64,000 nt of DNA from Tautonia marina (GCF_009177065.1 NZ_WEZF01000014.1:62001-126000), one strand, 5' to 3'. Counted from the first letter of the stretch, positions 28,778-38,393 are shown. A program made the numbers and translations. The notes: generated from the sequence alone by a model not told the origin.

Positions 28778-29516
28778 ATCGTATGGCGCGGTCTATGCCC
28801 GGCTCTACAACGAGCACTGGTGGTGGCGGGCCAGGGAAGCCATCGTGCTGCGGACGATCCGGCAGATGGGACTGGAGCCGGGCGAGGATCGGGAGATTCT
28901 CGATGTCGGCTGTGGCGATGGCTTGTCGTTCCCGGCGCTCTCGGCGTTCGGCCGGGTGCGGGGGATCGAGGTGGACGAGCGCTTGCTCGACCCGAACGGG
29001 CCGTACCGCGATCGGATTTTCACCGCGCCGCTGGGCGATCCACGTTACGAGGCCCCCTCGTGGCGGTTCGATCTGATCACGGCGCTCGACGTGCTGGAGC
29101 ATATCGACGACGATCGCGCCGCGGCCGATGCGATGGTCCGGATGCTCCGGCCTAACGGTCTGCTGGTCGTGACCGTCCCCGCGTTCGAAACGCTCTGGGA
29201 CGAGCACGATGAGATCAATCATCATTACCGACGGTATACGATCGGTCGGCTGCGTCGGGTGCTGGAGGGGATCGGCCTGGAACCAATCCGATTGCGATAC
29301 GTCTTCCGGGGGCTGTTCGCGCCGAAGCTGGCCGTACGCCTGGTCAACCTCGGGCGTCGGCGGAAGGTGGCGCAGCACGGCATTCCCTCGCCTCGGGTCA
29401 ACGCGGTGATGCGACAGCTCTGCGAGGTGGAAGACCGGGTGCTTGCTCGCGTGCCGGTTCCGTTCGGCACGTCGGTGCTGGCGGTCGCTCGCCGGGCCAG
29501 TGGCGACGGAGCGTGA
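28770..29516 (+). CDS. Class I SAM-dependent methyltransferase
   Basis: The 248-residue protein starts at ATG 28770, inside the end of the glycosyltransferase gene. The SAM site motif I is ILDVGCGDG (~46), with acidic motif II near RGIEVDE and motif III LITALDVLEHIDDD. The domain resembles methyltransferases linked to polyprenyl-phosphate glycan or lipid pathways. An aromatic N-terminus (LYNEHWWWRAREA) is notable. The substrate is unknown; from context it may be a glycolipid intermediate. It ends the first translationally coupled run; the next gene follows after 207 bp. Confidence 0.85.
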   Translation: MRESYGAVYARLYNEHWWWRAREAIVLRTIRQMGLEPGEDREILDVGCGDGLSFPALSAFGRVRGIEVDERLLDPNGPYRDRIFTAPLGDPRYEAPSWRFDLITALDVLEHIDDDRAAADAMVRMLRPNGLLVVTVPAFETLWDEHDEINHHYRRYTIGRLRRVLEGIGLEPIRLRYVFRGLFAPKLAVRLVNLGRRRKVAQHGIPSPRVNAVMRQLCEVEDRVLARVPVPFGTSVLAVARRASGDGA

Positions 29517-29723
29517 GGCCGACACCAGCCAGGCCGGGGCCGATCCTGACGGCAAGGCACACACTCAACGCCAGGCCAGCCTTTGACGACCCGGTCAGGC
29601 TCGGCAACAATTGACGAAACGGTCTGGGCGATCTGGTCCCGCACGGAACCCCCTGCCCTGCCCTGATCCGCCGGCCAGGTCCGCCGACTGGCCGGCGACG
29701 ATGCAACCGGAGCGATCCGACCG

Positions 29724-30929
29724 ATGGCCGATCCCGAGTTCCGGCACGATGTCTGTGTGGTGGGAGGCTGCGGCCATGTGGGCTTGCCGCTGGCAATCAC
29801 CTTTGCCTCGCACGGCTTGAAGGTCAGCGTTTCCGACATCAACGCGCAGGCGGTCGAACTGGTCCGATCGGGGCGGATGCCCTTTCTCGAAACCGGGGCC
29901 GAGGAGGCGCTTCGGGCGGTCATCGGCCGGACACTGGAGGTGGGCACCGAGCCGGAACTCGTCTCGCAGGCCAGGCATGTGGTGGTGGTGATCGGCACCC
30001 CGGTTGATGAACATCTCAATCCCACCTTCCACACGATGCGTCGCTTCTTCCAGGGGCTCATTCCGCATCTGAGAGACGGGCAGACGGTCATTCTCCGCAG
30101 CACCGTCTTCCCCGGCACGACCGAGAAGATCCGGGCGTTGCTCGATCGGTCGGGGGTACGAGTCCACGTGGCCTTCTGCCCCGAACGCGTGGCCGAGGGG
30201 AAGGCGATGGAGGAACTGGTTGTCCTGCCGCAGATTGTCTCCGGCTGTGACGATCGAGCGATCGAGGCTGCATCGGAACTGTTCGGAACGATTGCGAAAT
30301 CCTTGATCTTTCTCTCGCCGTTGGAGGCGGAGCTGACGAAGATTTTCGCCAACGTTTGGCGCTACATTCAATTTGCCACGGCGAATCAGTTCTTCATGAT
30401 TGCCGCCGATCATGGCCTGGACTTTTCCAGGCTTCACAATGCCCTGACCCAGGACTACCCCCGCATGGCGGGCCTGCCCCGAAGCGGGTTCGCCGCCGGA
30501 CCCTGTCTGTTCAAGGACACAATGCAGCTCTCGGCTGCCTATAACAATAACTTTGCACTTGGTCATGCGGCGATGCTGGTGAATGAAGGGTTGCCGAACT
30601 TTCTGGTCAAGCACGCCAAGCAGCGCTTTGACCTGGCGAGCATGACCGTCGGCCTGCTGGGCATGGCCTTCAAGGCCGAGAGCGACGACCCGAGAGAATC
30701 CCTCTCGTACAAGCTGCGCAAGCTGCTCGAAGCGGAAGCGGAAACCGTCTTGTGTACGGATGAGTATATTCGTGACCCGAACTTTCTGCCGGTCGAGGAC
30801 GTGGTGGCGCGGGCGGATCTTCTGTTCATCGGAGCACCGCACCGGAGGTATCGAGAGCTGTCGATTCCGAGCGAGCTGCCGGTGGTGGATGTCTGGAATC
30901 TGTCGGGTCGGGGAGCGTTTCCGGAGTGA
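29724..30929 (+). CDS. UDP-glucose/GDP-mannose dehydrogenase-family protein
   Basis: A 401-residue protein from ATG 29724. The Rossmann N-terminus is VCVVGGCGHVGLPLA, followed by VVIGTPVDE and VILRSTVFPGT. The middle domain carries LTKIFANVWRYIQF, and the catalytic cysteine is in GFAAGPCLFKDT (~C260). The C-terminal UDP-binding domain has VGLLGMAFKAESDDPR. These are the family's catalytic elements, so it should oxidise a nucleotide sugar twice to a uronic acid with NAD+. Sequence alone does not tell which sugar. It starts the second polysaccharide run, 156 bp before the epimerase. Confidence 0.9.
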   Translation: MADPEFRHDVCVVGGCGHVGLPLAITFASHGLKVSVSDINAQAVELVRSGRMPFLETGAEEALRAVIGRTLEVGTEPELVSQARHVVVVIGTPVDEHLNPTFHTMRRFFQGLIPHLRDGQTVILRSTVFPGTTEKIRALLDRSGVRVHVAFCPERVAEGKAMEELVVLPQIVSGCDDRAIEAASELFGTIAKSLIFLSPLEAELTKIFANVWRYIQFATANQFFMIAADHGLDFSRLHNALTQDYPRMAGLPRSGFAAGPCLFKDTMQLSAAYNNNFALGHAAMLVNEGLPNFLVKHAKQRFDLASMTVGLLGMAFKAESDDPRESLSYKLRKLLEAEAETVLCTDEYIRDPNFLPVEDVVARADLLFIGAPHRRYRELSIPSELPVVDVWNLSGRGAFPE

Positions 30930-31085
30930 TCCGAGTGCGCCGGATGCCTTGAACGGCGGGGCGATTCCTGGGACGATACGATCAAGGGTCGGTGGTTCGC
31001 CCGGTTCGCAGCCTGTCGCAGTCCGTCCGTTGTCGGACGTCGCCCACCATGCCGGCTCGATTGATGGAATGAGGATGGCGCATCG

Positions 31086-32114
31086 ATGAAGATCCTGGTC
31101 ACCGGAGCCGCCGGGTTCATTGCCGGATACCTGGTCGAGGAGTTGCTGGAGGCCGGGCACGAGGTGATCGGCCTGGACAACTATTCGAAGTACGGGCCGA
31201 TCGATCACTCCTACGACCAGCACCCCCGCTATCGCCTGGTGCGCGGGGATGCCAAGGACGTGGCCTTGCTGACCGAATTGCTCCGGGGGTGCGATCACTT
31301 CGTGGCCGGTGCGGCCATTATCGGCGGCATCTCACTCTTTCATGAGAAAGCGTACGACCTGATCGCCGAGAATGAGCGGATCACGGCCGCGGCCTTCGAC
31401 GCAGCGATCGCCGGCTTCAACGGCGGTCAGGGGTCGCTCCGGAAGATCACCGTGGTCAGCTCGTCGATGGTTTTTGAGAGCTGCGACGAGTTTCCGACCC
31501 CCGAAGGAGCCGAGCGTCGCTGCCCGCCGCCGGCCTCGACCTACGGCTTTCAGAAGCTGGCAACCGAGTACTTCGCCCAGGGAGCCTGGGAACAGTACAC
31601 GCTGCCGTACACGATCGTCCGGCCGTTCAACTGTGTGGGGATCGGCGAAAAACGAGCCGTGGGCGATCATGAGGTCATGTCGGGAAATGTGAAGCTGGCC
31701 ATGAGCCACGTCGTGCCCGACCTCGTTCAGAAGGTGCTCAAGGGCCAGGACCCGCTGCACCTGCTGGGGGATGGGCGCCAGGTCCGGCATTACACGTACG
31801 GCGGCGACCTGGCGCGGGGGATTCGCCTGGCGGTCGAGCATCCCGATGCAACGAATGAAGATTTCAATCTTTCGACCGATGTTTCCACGACGGTGCTGGA
31901 ACTGGCCGAACTGATCTGGACCAAGGTTCGAGGCAAGGATGAGCCGTTTCGCTATGTCAGCGATCCCCCCTTCCCTCATGACGTGCAGCGGCGGGTGCCG
32001 GATGTGAGCAAGGCCAGGCGCGTGCTTGGCTTCGAAGCGACGACGTCGTTGTCGGAATCCCTCGACGAGATCATTCCGTGGATCGACCAGCAGATCAAGG
32101 TGGGGGGCATTTGA
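31086..32114 (+). CDS. NAD-dependent nucleotide-sugar epimerase/dehydratase
   Basis: A 342-residue short-chain dehydrogenase of the extended type. The N-terminal GAAGFIAG matches GxxGxxG, VVSSSMVFE is the Ser-containing strand, and STYGFQKLATEYF supplies YxxxK (Y~152/K~156). The C-terminal region (LLGDGRQVRHYTYG, DVSTTVLELAELI) is typical of UDP-sugar 4-epimerases/dehydratases. It acts in the cytoplasm on a nucleotide sugar, probably the product or precursor of the adjacent dehydrogenase. Its stop codon overlaps the methyltransferase start as TTGA. Confidence 0.9.
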   Translation: MKILVTGAAGFIAGYLVEELLEAGHEVIGLDNYSKYGPIDHSYDQHPRYRLVRGDAKDVALLTELLRGCDHFVAGAAIIGGISLFHEKAYDLIAENERITAAAFDAAIAGFNGGQGSLRKITVVSSSMVFESCDEFPTPEGAERRCPPPASTYGFQKLATEYFAQGAWEQYTLPYTIVRPFNCVGIGEKRAVGDHEVMSGNVKLAMSHVVPDLVQKVLKGQDPLHLLGDGRQVRHYTYGGDLARGIRLAVEHPDATNEDFNLSTDVSTTVLELAELIWTKVRGKDEPFRYVSDPPFPHDVQRRVPDVSKARRVLGFEATTSLSESLDEIIPWIDQQIKVGGI

Positions 32115-32833
32115 CCGCCCCGACCACTCCGGCCGGTGCGGGTGCGCTCAACGCCGAGCTTGACCGGCTCTACGCCGGCCGCTTCAGCGCCCGCGACCGA
32201 CAGGGGAAGGCACGGCTCTGGCAGGTCCTTTGCCGATCCTTCTTCGACCATTACGTGCCGGCCGAGGGGGCCGTGCTCGACGTCGGGGCCGGCTACTGTG
32301 ACTTCGTTAATCAGGTCAGGGCGCGGCGTCGGATCGCCGTCGACCTGAACCCCGACACGGTGACGGCCGCCGGCGCGGGGGTCGAGGTCTTCACGCATCC
32401 GCTGGAACGCCTTGATGAAGTGATCGCACCCGAGTCGATCGACCTGGCCTTCGCCAGCAATGTGTTCGAACACCTGAGAGGTCCCGATGCCCTGCTCCAG
32501 GTCCTCGGAGCCTTGCGGACGGTGCTCCGGCCGGGCGGTCGGTTGATGATCATGCAGCCGAACGCCCGGGTGGTGGGCGGGGCGTTCTGGGACTTCTTCG
32601 ACCACACCTTGCCCCTGAGCGAAAAGGGCATGGCCGAGGCGCTCGGGATCGCCGGGTATGAGGTGATCGAGTCTCGGGCGAAATTCCTGCCGTACACGAC
32701 CAAGAGCCGATTGCCGCAATGGCCGATCCTGGTTCGCCTCTACCTGGCCCTGCCGCCGGCGCACTGGCTGTTCGGCGGCCAGATGCTTGTGGTCGCTCGC
32801 AAGCCGGGCGCTTCGGCCGGAGGATCGCCATGA
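32111..32833 (+). CDS. Class I SAM-dependent methyltransferase (polysaccharide cluster)
   Basis: I start this at TTG 32111, overlapping the epimerase stop (TTGA); it gives 240 residues. No better ATG exists before the SAM motif AVLDVGAGYCDF (~58). Motif II lies at AVDLNPD, and the later FASNVFEHL and LRPGGRLMIMQPNARV blocks are methyltransferase signatures. The partly hydrophobic C-terminus (LYLALPPAHWLFGG) may touch the membrane. The substrate is probably a sugar residue or lipid-linked glycan in this pathway. Its stop overlaps the next start as ATGA. Confidence 0.85.
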   Translation: MTAPTTPAGAGALNAELDRLYAGRFSARDRQGKARLWQVLCRSFFDHYVPAEGAVLDVGAGYCDFVNQVRARRRIAVDLNPDTVTAAGAGVEVFTHPLERLDEVIAPESIDLAFASNVFEHLRGPDALLQVLGALRTVLRPGGRLMIMQPNARVVGGAFWDFFDHTLPLSEKGMAEALGIAGYEVIESRAKFLPYTTKSRLPQWPILVRLYLALPPAHWLFGGQMLVVARKPGASAGGSP

Positions 32834-33609
32834 CCACCGAGGCTGCGAGCGCCTCCAGCCTGGCCGAGATCGACTTCGTCATGCCCGTCTACAACGAGGG
32901 AGCGAACATCGCTCGGGCGCTGGCCGAACTCGATGCGCAGGTGCAAATTCCCAAGCGCGTCCTTGTCGTCTACGACTTCGACGAAGACGACACCCTGCCC
33001 GAACTTCGCCGCCTGGCCCCGGCGTATCCCTGGGTCGAGACGGTCAAGAACACCCTGGGCAAAGGGGTTCTCAATGCGATCCGGGCCGGAATCGCCGCGA
33101 CGACCGCCGAGGTGGTCATCATCACCATGGCCGACCTGTCCGACGACCTGACCGTCGTGCCGACGATGGTCCGGATGATCCGGCAAGACGGCTACGACAT
33201 CGTCGCCGCCTCACGCTACATGAAGGGAGGGCGGCAGATCGGCGGCCCGTTGCTCAAGAAAACGATGTCGAGGGTCGCGGGCGTCAGTCTTTACTGGCTC
33301 GGCGCCCTGCCGATTCATGACGCCACGAACGCCTTCCGCGCTTATCGCCGCCAGGTCCTGCTCGATTTTCCGATTGAGAGCCAGGGGGGCTTTGCCTATT
33401 CCCTGGAGATCACCGCCAAGGCTCACGCCGCCGGCTGCACCATTGGCGAGGTCCCCTCCACCTGGCGCGACCGCTCGGCCGGTGCGTCGCGATTCCGCCT
33501 CCGGGCCTGGTTGCCGCACTACCTGAAGTGGTACGGCTATGCGCTTACCCATCGGCCGAAGCGAACCACGGGGAGCGGCGTCGAGCCACCGCCGAGCCAA
33601 TCCCCGTAG
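32830..33609 (+). CDS. Family 2 glycosyltransferase
   Basis: A 259-residue protein from ATG 32830 (ATGA overlap). The GT-A fold shows FVMPVYNEGANI, VVYDFDEDDT at the nucleotide-binding strand, and ITMADLSDD where the metal-binding DxD is expected. GALPIHDATNAFRAYR recalls dolichol-phosphate-mannose-type enzymes. It lacks the C-terminal membrane helices of the upstream GT2 and so is probably peripheral. It completes the nucleotide-sugar/glycan run that starts at 29724; the next gene is convergent. Confidence 0.88.
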   Translation: MTTEAASASSLAEIDFVMPVYNEGANIARALAELDAQVQIPKRVLVVYDFDEDDTLPELRRLAPAYPWVETVKNTLGKGVLNAIRAGIAATTAEVVIITMADLSDDLTVVPTMVRMIRQDGYDIVAASRYMKGGRQIGGPLLKKTMSRVAGVSLYWLGALPIHDATNAFRAYRRQVLLDFPIESQGGFAYSLEITAKAHAAGCTIGEVPSTWRDRSAGASRFRLRAWLPHYLKWYGYALTHRPKRTTGSGVEPPPSQSP

Positions 33610-33658
33610 CCCCTTTGTTTCTGTCTGGTCCGTCAGTGAGCCACGCCCAAACACTTGC

Positions 33659-34417
33659 TCAGCGAACGATCCGGGCGTCGGGCTTGGCTTCCTGAAGTTT
33701 GGCGACGGCCTCGTCGGAAACCTCGGTGCCGATCAGGTAGAGCGTGCGGAGCTGGGGCAGCTCGGCGAGGGTGGCGAGCCCGGCGTCGGTGATCTTGGTC
33801 TTGCTCAGGGAAAGCTCCTTCAGCTCGGGAAGCTCCTTGAGGTGGGCGAGCCCCTCGTCGCCGACCTCGGTGCCGGTCAGAAAGAGCATGCCGAGCGAGG
33901 GGAGTTCCTTCAGGTGTTCCAGGGCCGCGCCGGTCAGGGCCGGAGACATGATGGTCAGGGCGGTGATTCCCTTGATTTCCTTCAGCTTGGCCGCGGCCTC
34001 GTCGTTGAATTCGGGGTTGTCCACGTAAACGACGGTGACAGAGGGCAGCCCCTTGAGGGCTTCCAGGGCGGCGGCATCGCCTCGCCAAAGCTTCGGCAGG
34101 GTGACTCGGGTGGTCTTCGGCCCCTCGTCGGGGCCTTCGACGGCAACCCCCGCGCCCAGGGCTTCCAGATCCTTGATGGCGAGGGTCAGCTCCAGGTCGG
34201 CGACCTTCTTCTCCAGCTCGGCGATCCGTGCCTTGAGGACTTCGGGATCGTTCGGATCGGCCTCCTCTTGCGGCTTGGCGTCCTCGGCCGGCTTCTCCTC
34301 GTCCTGGGCGAAGGAGGCCGTCGAGGCGATCGGGGAGAGGATCAGGGCGAAGGTCATCGGCAGCAGGGCCAGCCACCAGGGGGCGGAGGCGGATCGGGTC
34401 GAGGTGCGGCGAATCAT
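33659..34417 (-). CDS. Exported leucine-rich-repeat protein with coiled-coil segment
   Basis: The 252-residue protein starts at ATG 34417, where a basic N-terminus and hydrophobic segment (LALLPMTFALILSPIAS) form a signal peptide. An acidic linker is followed by a short coiled coil (EVLKARIAELEKKVADLE). The C-terminal half holds about five LRR units with words such as LKELPSLGMLFL, LKELPELKELSLS and LAELPQLRTLYLIGT. These give a protein-interaction surface, here probably in the periplasm or envelope. No enzymatic domain is present and the binding partner is unknown. Confidence 0.8.
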   Translation of the reverse strand: MIRRTSTRSASAPWWLALLPMTFALILSPIASTASFAQDEEKPAEDAKPQEEADPNDPEVLKARIAELEKKVADLELTLAIKDLEALGAGVAVEGPDEGPKTTRVTLPKLWRGDAAALEALKGLPSVTVVYVDNPEFNDEAAAKLKEIKGITALTIMSPALTGAALEHLKELPSLGMLFLTGTEVGDEGLAHLKELPELKELSLSKTKITDAGLATLAELPQLRTLYLIGTEVSDEAVAKLQEAKPDARIVR

Positions 34418-34559
34418 GGGCGTCGGGCTCCCTGTTGAAGGTCTTCGAGCGAGGATCTCGGTTGGATTGGCCCCGGTGTCTCGGGGGCGGGAATCGTCGG
34501 GGTCCGTCGGTGGGATCATGCGGTTCCCGAGGTCCGGGCAATCCGCGTTGAGGTTCAGG

Positions 34560-35351
34560 CTACTGGCCCGACGGCTCCTCCGCAACGCCCGGCCCCACGC
34601 GAGGAGGCTCGGAAAGGTCAACGACCCACGCCCCCGGCACCGCTCGCTCAACGACCAGGCGGGCCATCGGGAACCACTGGGCACAGTGGTCGAGGACCTC
34701 CGAATCGGCCGACGCGACGACCACCTCGGCAGGCCCGGCGATCAGTTCGGCGTCGGGGTTGAAGGGAAGCTCGACCTCCCAGGGCCAGCCGCGATCCGAG
34801 GCCACCTCGCGCAGGATCGCCGCCAGGCGCCCGCTGTTCGAGACCGGCCGGTCGAGCAGCCAGAGGCTCGGGCCGACCCGCCAATCGGCCAGTGCCTCGC
34901 CGATCAGGGCGATTGCCGGCCGCGTTTCCTCAACCCGCCGATAGGTGCCGTGGACTCCCGCCAGGTCTCGGAGCGACCCGTCCCGGCCGAGCAGTAACGG
35001 GGCCCCGCCCAGCGCCGCCTCGATCGTCGTCAGGACGTTGAAGCCGTCGATCCGCAACGAGCGGCCGGCGATCGCGTCGAGATCGAGCCGACGGCTCAGG
35101 CGATCGGCCCGCTGGGCATCGGAACAGGCCGATCGTAAAACAGCTTTCCGCGAGCGATCGGGCAGCCGGTGGCGGTCGCCAACGAGCTTCAGGCTCGACG
35201 CCTCGGCATAGCCCCGACCGAACAGCCAGGCCAGATCCGCCACCGCCTCGCGAAGCGCCGGGATGGCCTCGGGAGCGAACAGCGAGGCGTCGCGCGGGTC
35301 GGCCCCTCGGTGCGATCGGCGGTCGGGCATCGCGGCGATCCCTTTGCTCAT
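34560..35351 (-). CDS. DUF434-domain protein
   Basis: The 263-residue protein from ATG 35351 has the DUF434 core: DLAWLFGRGYAEASSLKLVGDRHRL near the N-terminus, then IDGFNVLTTIEAALGG and LLDRPVSNSGRLA. The last two resemble the NYN/PIN-like continuation often fused to DUF434 (acidic residues at DGFNV and LLDRP), which could be a nucleotide-binding or nuclease site. ATG 35330, with AAAGGGA upstream, is an alternative start. The gene is divergent from the methyltransferase gene at 35570. Function is unknown beyond the family. Confidence 0.8.
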   Translation of the reverse strand: MSKGIAAMPDRRSHRGADPRDASLFAPEAIPALREAVADLAWLFGRGYAEASSLKLVGDRHRLPDRSRKAVLRSACSDAQRADRLSRRLDLDAIAGRSLRIDGFNVLTTIEAALGGAPLLLGRDGSLRDLAGVHGTYRRVEETRPAIALIGEALADWRVGPSLWLLDRPVSNSGRLAAILREVASDRGWPWEVELPFNPDAELIAGPAEVVVASADSEVLDHCAQWFPMARLVVERAVPGAWVVDLSEPPRVGPGVAEEPSGQ

Positions 35352-35569
35352 TTGGGAGCGGTTGGTGCAGTCTTTTTCCAAGGGGCCAGCCTCCAGAGGA
35401 TCGCCCCGAGGCTCGAAGCCGGTCAAGCCCCCGCGTGTTTCCTGTGCAAGCGATCGTCGGACGGAACGGACCACTGGCATCGAACTTGCTCGCCGCATCC
35501 CGATTGTCCCAGGGGCGAGCCGATCGACCGCCCTCGATCCGGCCCCTTCGAGCGGAGGGCATGCGCGCA

Positions 35570-36403
35570 ATGACCGACACCGAAGACACCATCCCCAGCT
35601 ACCAGGAATCGCTTGCGGCGTTTCATCAGGCGTTTGGCGACGAGTTGCGAGAACTGATCGGGGCGTTGCCGATCGCCGAGGGAAACCGGGTGCTCGACCT
35701 GGCCTGTGGCGACGGCCGTTATGCGGCCTGGCTCGCCGATCGGGTCGGGCCGGAGGGCCGGGTCGTGGCGGTCGATCTGAGCGGGGCGTACCTCACGCTG
35801 GCCCGTCAGGTCGTCAGCGAACAGGACCCGGAGGGCCTCGTGCGCTTCGTCGAGGCCGACGTCTTTCGCGTCCCGTTACAGGAAGGGTCGTTCGATCTGG
35901 CCTGGTGCGCTCGGAGCCTTCGGAGCCTGCCCGACGCGATCGAAGTCCTGCGCGGGATGGCTCGCCTGGTCCGGCCGGGAGGGGCCATCGCCGTTCTTGA
36001 AGAAGATGCGCTGCACCACCTGATCCTCCCCTGGCCGGAAGACCTGGAGCTGGCCCTGCGCCGGGCCGAGCTGGAGGCCCTGGCCGCGCAGATCGGCCAG
36101 CCGAGACGCTACTACGCCGGGCGTCGCCTGCCGCAACTGGCCCGAGAGGCCGGTCTGGATCGCGTTTCGGTTTCGACCCGGGCGATCGACCGCTGGGCGC
36201 CACTTACGGAACCCGAGCGGGCCTTCATCGACCTGGAACTGGCGGCCCTCCGACGCCGGGTGATCGGCCGGATCGACCCCGAGATGCGAGAGGTCTTCGA
36301 TCGCCTCGTCGATCCCGATTCCGACGCCTATCTGCCGGCTCGCCCCGACTTCACCATGACCTGCATCGAGCGGGTGGTGGTGGGCCGCCGGCCCGAGGCG
36401 TGA
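35570..36403 (+). CDS. UbiE/SAM-dependent methyltransferase
   Basis: A 277-residue protein. I chose ATG 35570 because GGAGGG lies about 9 bases upstream; ATG 35561 is too close to that site. SAM motif I is VLDLACGDGRYAA (~45), followed by VVAVDLSGAYL and the acidic VRFVEADVF. LVRPGGAIAVLEED completes the fold. The Ubi/menaquinone-type methyltransferase group is the nearest recognisable family, but the substrate could be any small molecule. It is divergent from DUF434, and the downstream gene is separated by 323 bp. Confidence 0.82.
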   Translation: MTDTEDTIPSYQESLAAFHQAFGDELRELIGALPIAEGNRVLDLACGDGRYAAWLADRVGPEGRVVAVDLSGAYLTLARQVVSEQDPEGLVRFVEADVFRVPLQEGSFDLAWCARSLRSLPDAIEVLRGMARLVRPGGAIAVLEEDALHHLILPWPEDLELALRRAELEALAAQIGQPRRYYAGRRLPQLAREAGLDRVSVSTRAIDRWAPLTEPERAFIDLELAALRRRVIGRIDPEMREVFDRLVDPDSDAYLPARPDFTMTCIERVVVGRRPEA

Positions 36404-36726
36404 TCGGGAGTCGTGGCCCGCTCGCGCGGCCGTTTCGAGCGATCGTGCCCGATCAGGTGTTTCTGCGTCATCACGAGTGAAGCAAAAGGTCAGTCAGCCA
36501 GAGGCGCGGCGCGGGGAACCGTGTAGAATCGGGGAACGCAGCAGTTGATTCCAGAGTGCTCGATGCATGGGATCAATCGCGATGCACGTCTCGCAGTCCC
36601 GCGATTCTCGACAACGGGGCTGCTTCGAGTTCCGTTCCGTTGATTCCTTGCTCCGTCTTCTCTGTGTGCGAGTCGTCCGATTCGCTCTCCGACGCCGAGG
36701 GTGTCGGATCCCCAAAAGGAGTTTCG
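36404..36726. other. Intergenic region before the DUF362 gene
   Basis: A 323-bp gap; the DUF362 ribosome site AAAGGAG is at its end. A short dyad, GATGCATGGGATCAATCGCGATGCA-like, near 36560-36590 could be regulatory, but no promoter is convincing. Confidence 0.3.
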
Positions 36727-37965
36727 ATGATGCGCGGTCGTTATCCGTGCGGTGGGATGCAACGTCGTCAATTCTTGGCGGGGGCCGCCGCGGCCGTTTC
36801 GGCATTGGGGGCATTGCCGACGTTCGCCTCGGCCCAGCAGGCGCCCCGAGGGCGAAATCGCGGAGGGAACGCCGAGCCGGACGGAACGCTCGGCGTCCCG
36901 GGACCGTATCCCGGTCAAGTGATCGAGGCCCGCAACCCGGCGATGATCCGTGGCGGCGCCAAGAGCCGTGAGGCGATCCGGGCGACCCTCGGCCGAGCCC
37001 TGACCGAACTGACCGGCGCCGATCACCCGGTCGAAGCCTGGCGGTCCTTCGTCGAGCCGGGAGACGTGGTCGGCATCAAGGTCGTGCCCAACGGCCACCC
37101 GCAGCATCCGACCTCTCCCGAACTGGTTCTCGAAGTCATCGACGGCCTGCGATCGGCGGGGGTGAAGCTGACCGACGTGGTCGTCTTCGACCGCTATGAG
37201 TCGGAATTCCTCGCCGCCGGCTACCAGAACATCCTGCCCGATGGCGTCGCCTTTGGTGGTCTGACTCCGAAGGAAGGGGACGGCTCCCAGTTGAAGCTCG
37301 ACTTCGAGGGGGGCAAAGGATTTTCCGGCTACGACCGTGACGAGTTCGTCGAGATGAACCTCGTCAGCTCCGGCCACGATCCGAAGGACGACCGCGCCTA
37401 TCGCTCGCACCTCGGCCTGCTCGTCACCAAGCGCCTGAACAAGATCATCAGCCTGCCTTGCCTGAAAGACCACGGCGCCTCGGGCGTGACCGGCTGCCTG
37501 AAGAACATGAGCCACGGCCTGGTCAACAACGTCGAGCGGTCGCACTCGACCCCGGCGGCCAACGCCACGAACACGTTCATCCCGTCGATCGTCCAGCACC
37601 CGATCATCCGGGCCAAGTGCGTCTTGCAGATCATGGACGGCATCCGAGGCATCTGGCAAGGCGGGCCGTTCGGCAACAACGCCGACTGGGCCTGGGATTA
37701 CAACGCCCTGCTCGTCGGCACCGACCCGGTGGCGATCGACCACGTGGAATGGGACATCATCGACGCCAAGCGGGCCGAGATGGGCGTGCCCGGCGTCGGC
37801 GCCGTTGGCAAGCTCGCGGCCGACCCGTTCCAGCGCGAAGGCTTCGACATCCGCCAGCCGCAACACATCGCCCTGGCCGGCAACCTCGGGCTCGGCTATT
37901 TCGACTACCGATCGCCGCTCGGCCGTCGTCGGTCGATCAACCACCGGGTCATCCAGGTCGGCTAG
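36727..37965 (+). CDS. Tat-exported DUF362-domain protein
   Basis: The 412-residue protein starts at ATG 36727 behind AAAGGAG. The twin-arginine motif (MQRRQFLAGAAAAVSA) and hydrophobic segment indicate Tat export after cofactor loading. The DUF362 domain is seen in VGIKVVPNG, VVVFDRYE, LPCLKDHG...GVTGCLKNMSHG and VLQIMDGIRG, with DPVAIDHVEWDII near the end. DUF362 proteins may bind an iron-sulfur cluster or metal, but no reaction is established. No four-cysteine ferredoxin motif is visible here. Confidence 0.82.
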   Translation: MMRGRYPCGGMQRRQFLAGAAAAVSALGALPTFASAQQAPRGRNRGGNAEPDGTLGVPGPYPGQVIEARNPAMIRGGAKSREAIRATLGRALTELTGADHPVEAWRSFVEPGDVVGIKVVPNGHPQHPTSPELVLEVIDGLRSAGVKLTDVVVFDRYESEFLAAGYQNILPDGVAFGGLTPKEGDGSQLKLDFEGGKGFSGYDRDEFVEMNLVSSGHDPKDDRAYRSHLGLLVTKRLNKIISLPCLKDHGASGVTGCLKNMSHGLVNNVERSHSTPAANATNTFIPSIVQHPIIRAKCVLQIMDGIRGIWQGGPFGNNADWAWDYNALLVGTDPVAIDHVEWDIIDAKRAEMGVPGVGAVGKLAADPFQREGFDIRQPQHIALAGNLGLGYFDYRSPLGRRRSINHRVIQVG

Positions 37966-38022
37966 CGCGCAGGTCGGCTGGCGCGGCGTCCGCCTCACAT
38001 GGCGGATTGACCGTGCCGCGGA

Positions 38023-38074
38023 CCCCTCTCCCCGCTCGCGGGGGAGAGGGTGGCCGCAGGCCGGGTGAGGGGGG
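38023..38074. repeat. Short GC-rich hairpin repeat (REP-like)
   Basis: The segment CCCCTCTCCCCGCTCGCGGGGGAGAGGG followed by GTGGCCGCAGGCCGGGTGAGGGG forms a stem-loop (CTCTCCCC/GGGGAGAG) with a purine-rich tail. Sequences of this wording recur in intergenic regions of many GC-rich bacteria. No other full copy was seen in this window. Confidence 0.55.
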
Positions 38075-38123
38075 CCGACCACCTCGACACGCAACGGGAA
38101 ACCGCTCGCATGGAGCCCTGACC

Positions 38124-38393
38124 ATGCGATTACGCTTGCTGATTGCCGCGCAACTGGCCTGGGTTTCCCTCGCCGGGGTCCTCTGCCGGGGCCTCTTGCC
38201 CAAGGCGATTGCCGAATGGGTCGAAGGCATTGTGGCCCCGACGTACCTGTTCGCCCTGTTCGGGTTTCCGGTGCTGGTCATCCTCGCGGTGCGTCGGGAG
38301 CATTGGCCGGAATGGCGATTCTGGCTGGTCGGCCTGATCCAGACCGCACTGACGTTCGCCACCTTGCTCGCGGTGATGCCGGCCTTCCAGTGA
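38124..38393 (+). CDS. Small hydrophobic membrane protein
   Basis: An 89-residue product with three hydrophobic segments (LLIAAQLAWVSLAGVL; PTYLFALFGFPVLVILAV; FWLVGLIQTALTFATLLAV). The ATG at 38124 follows a Pro/Thr-rich frame that looks non-coding. It resembles small inner-membrane proteins of unknown function; no family is recognised. The neighbouring DUF4058 gene is convergent. Confidence 0.55.
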   Translation: MRLRLLIAAQLAWVSLAGVLCRGLLPKAIAEWVEGIVAPTYLFALFGFPVLVILAVRREHWPEWRFWLVGLIQTALTFATLLAVMPAFQ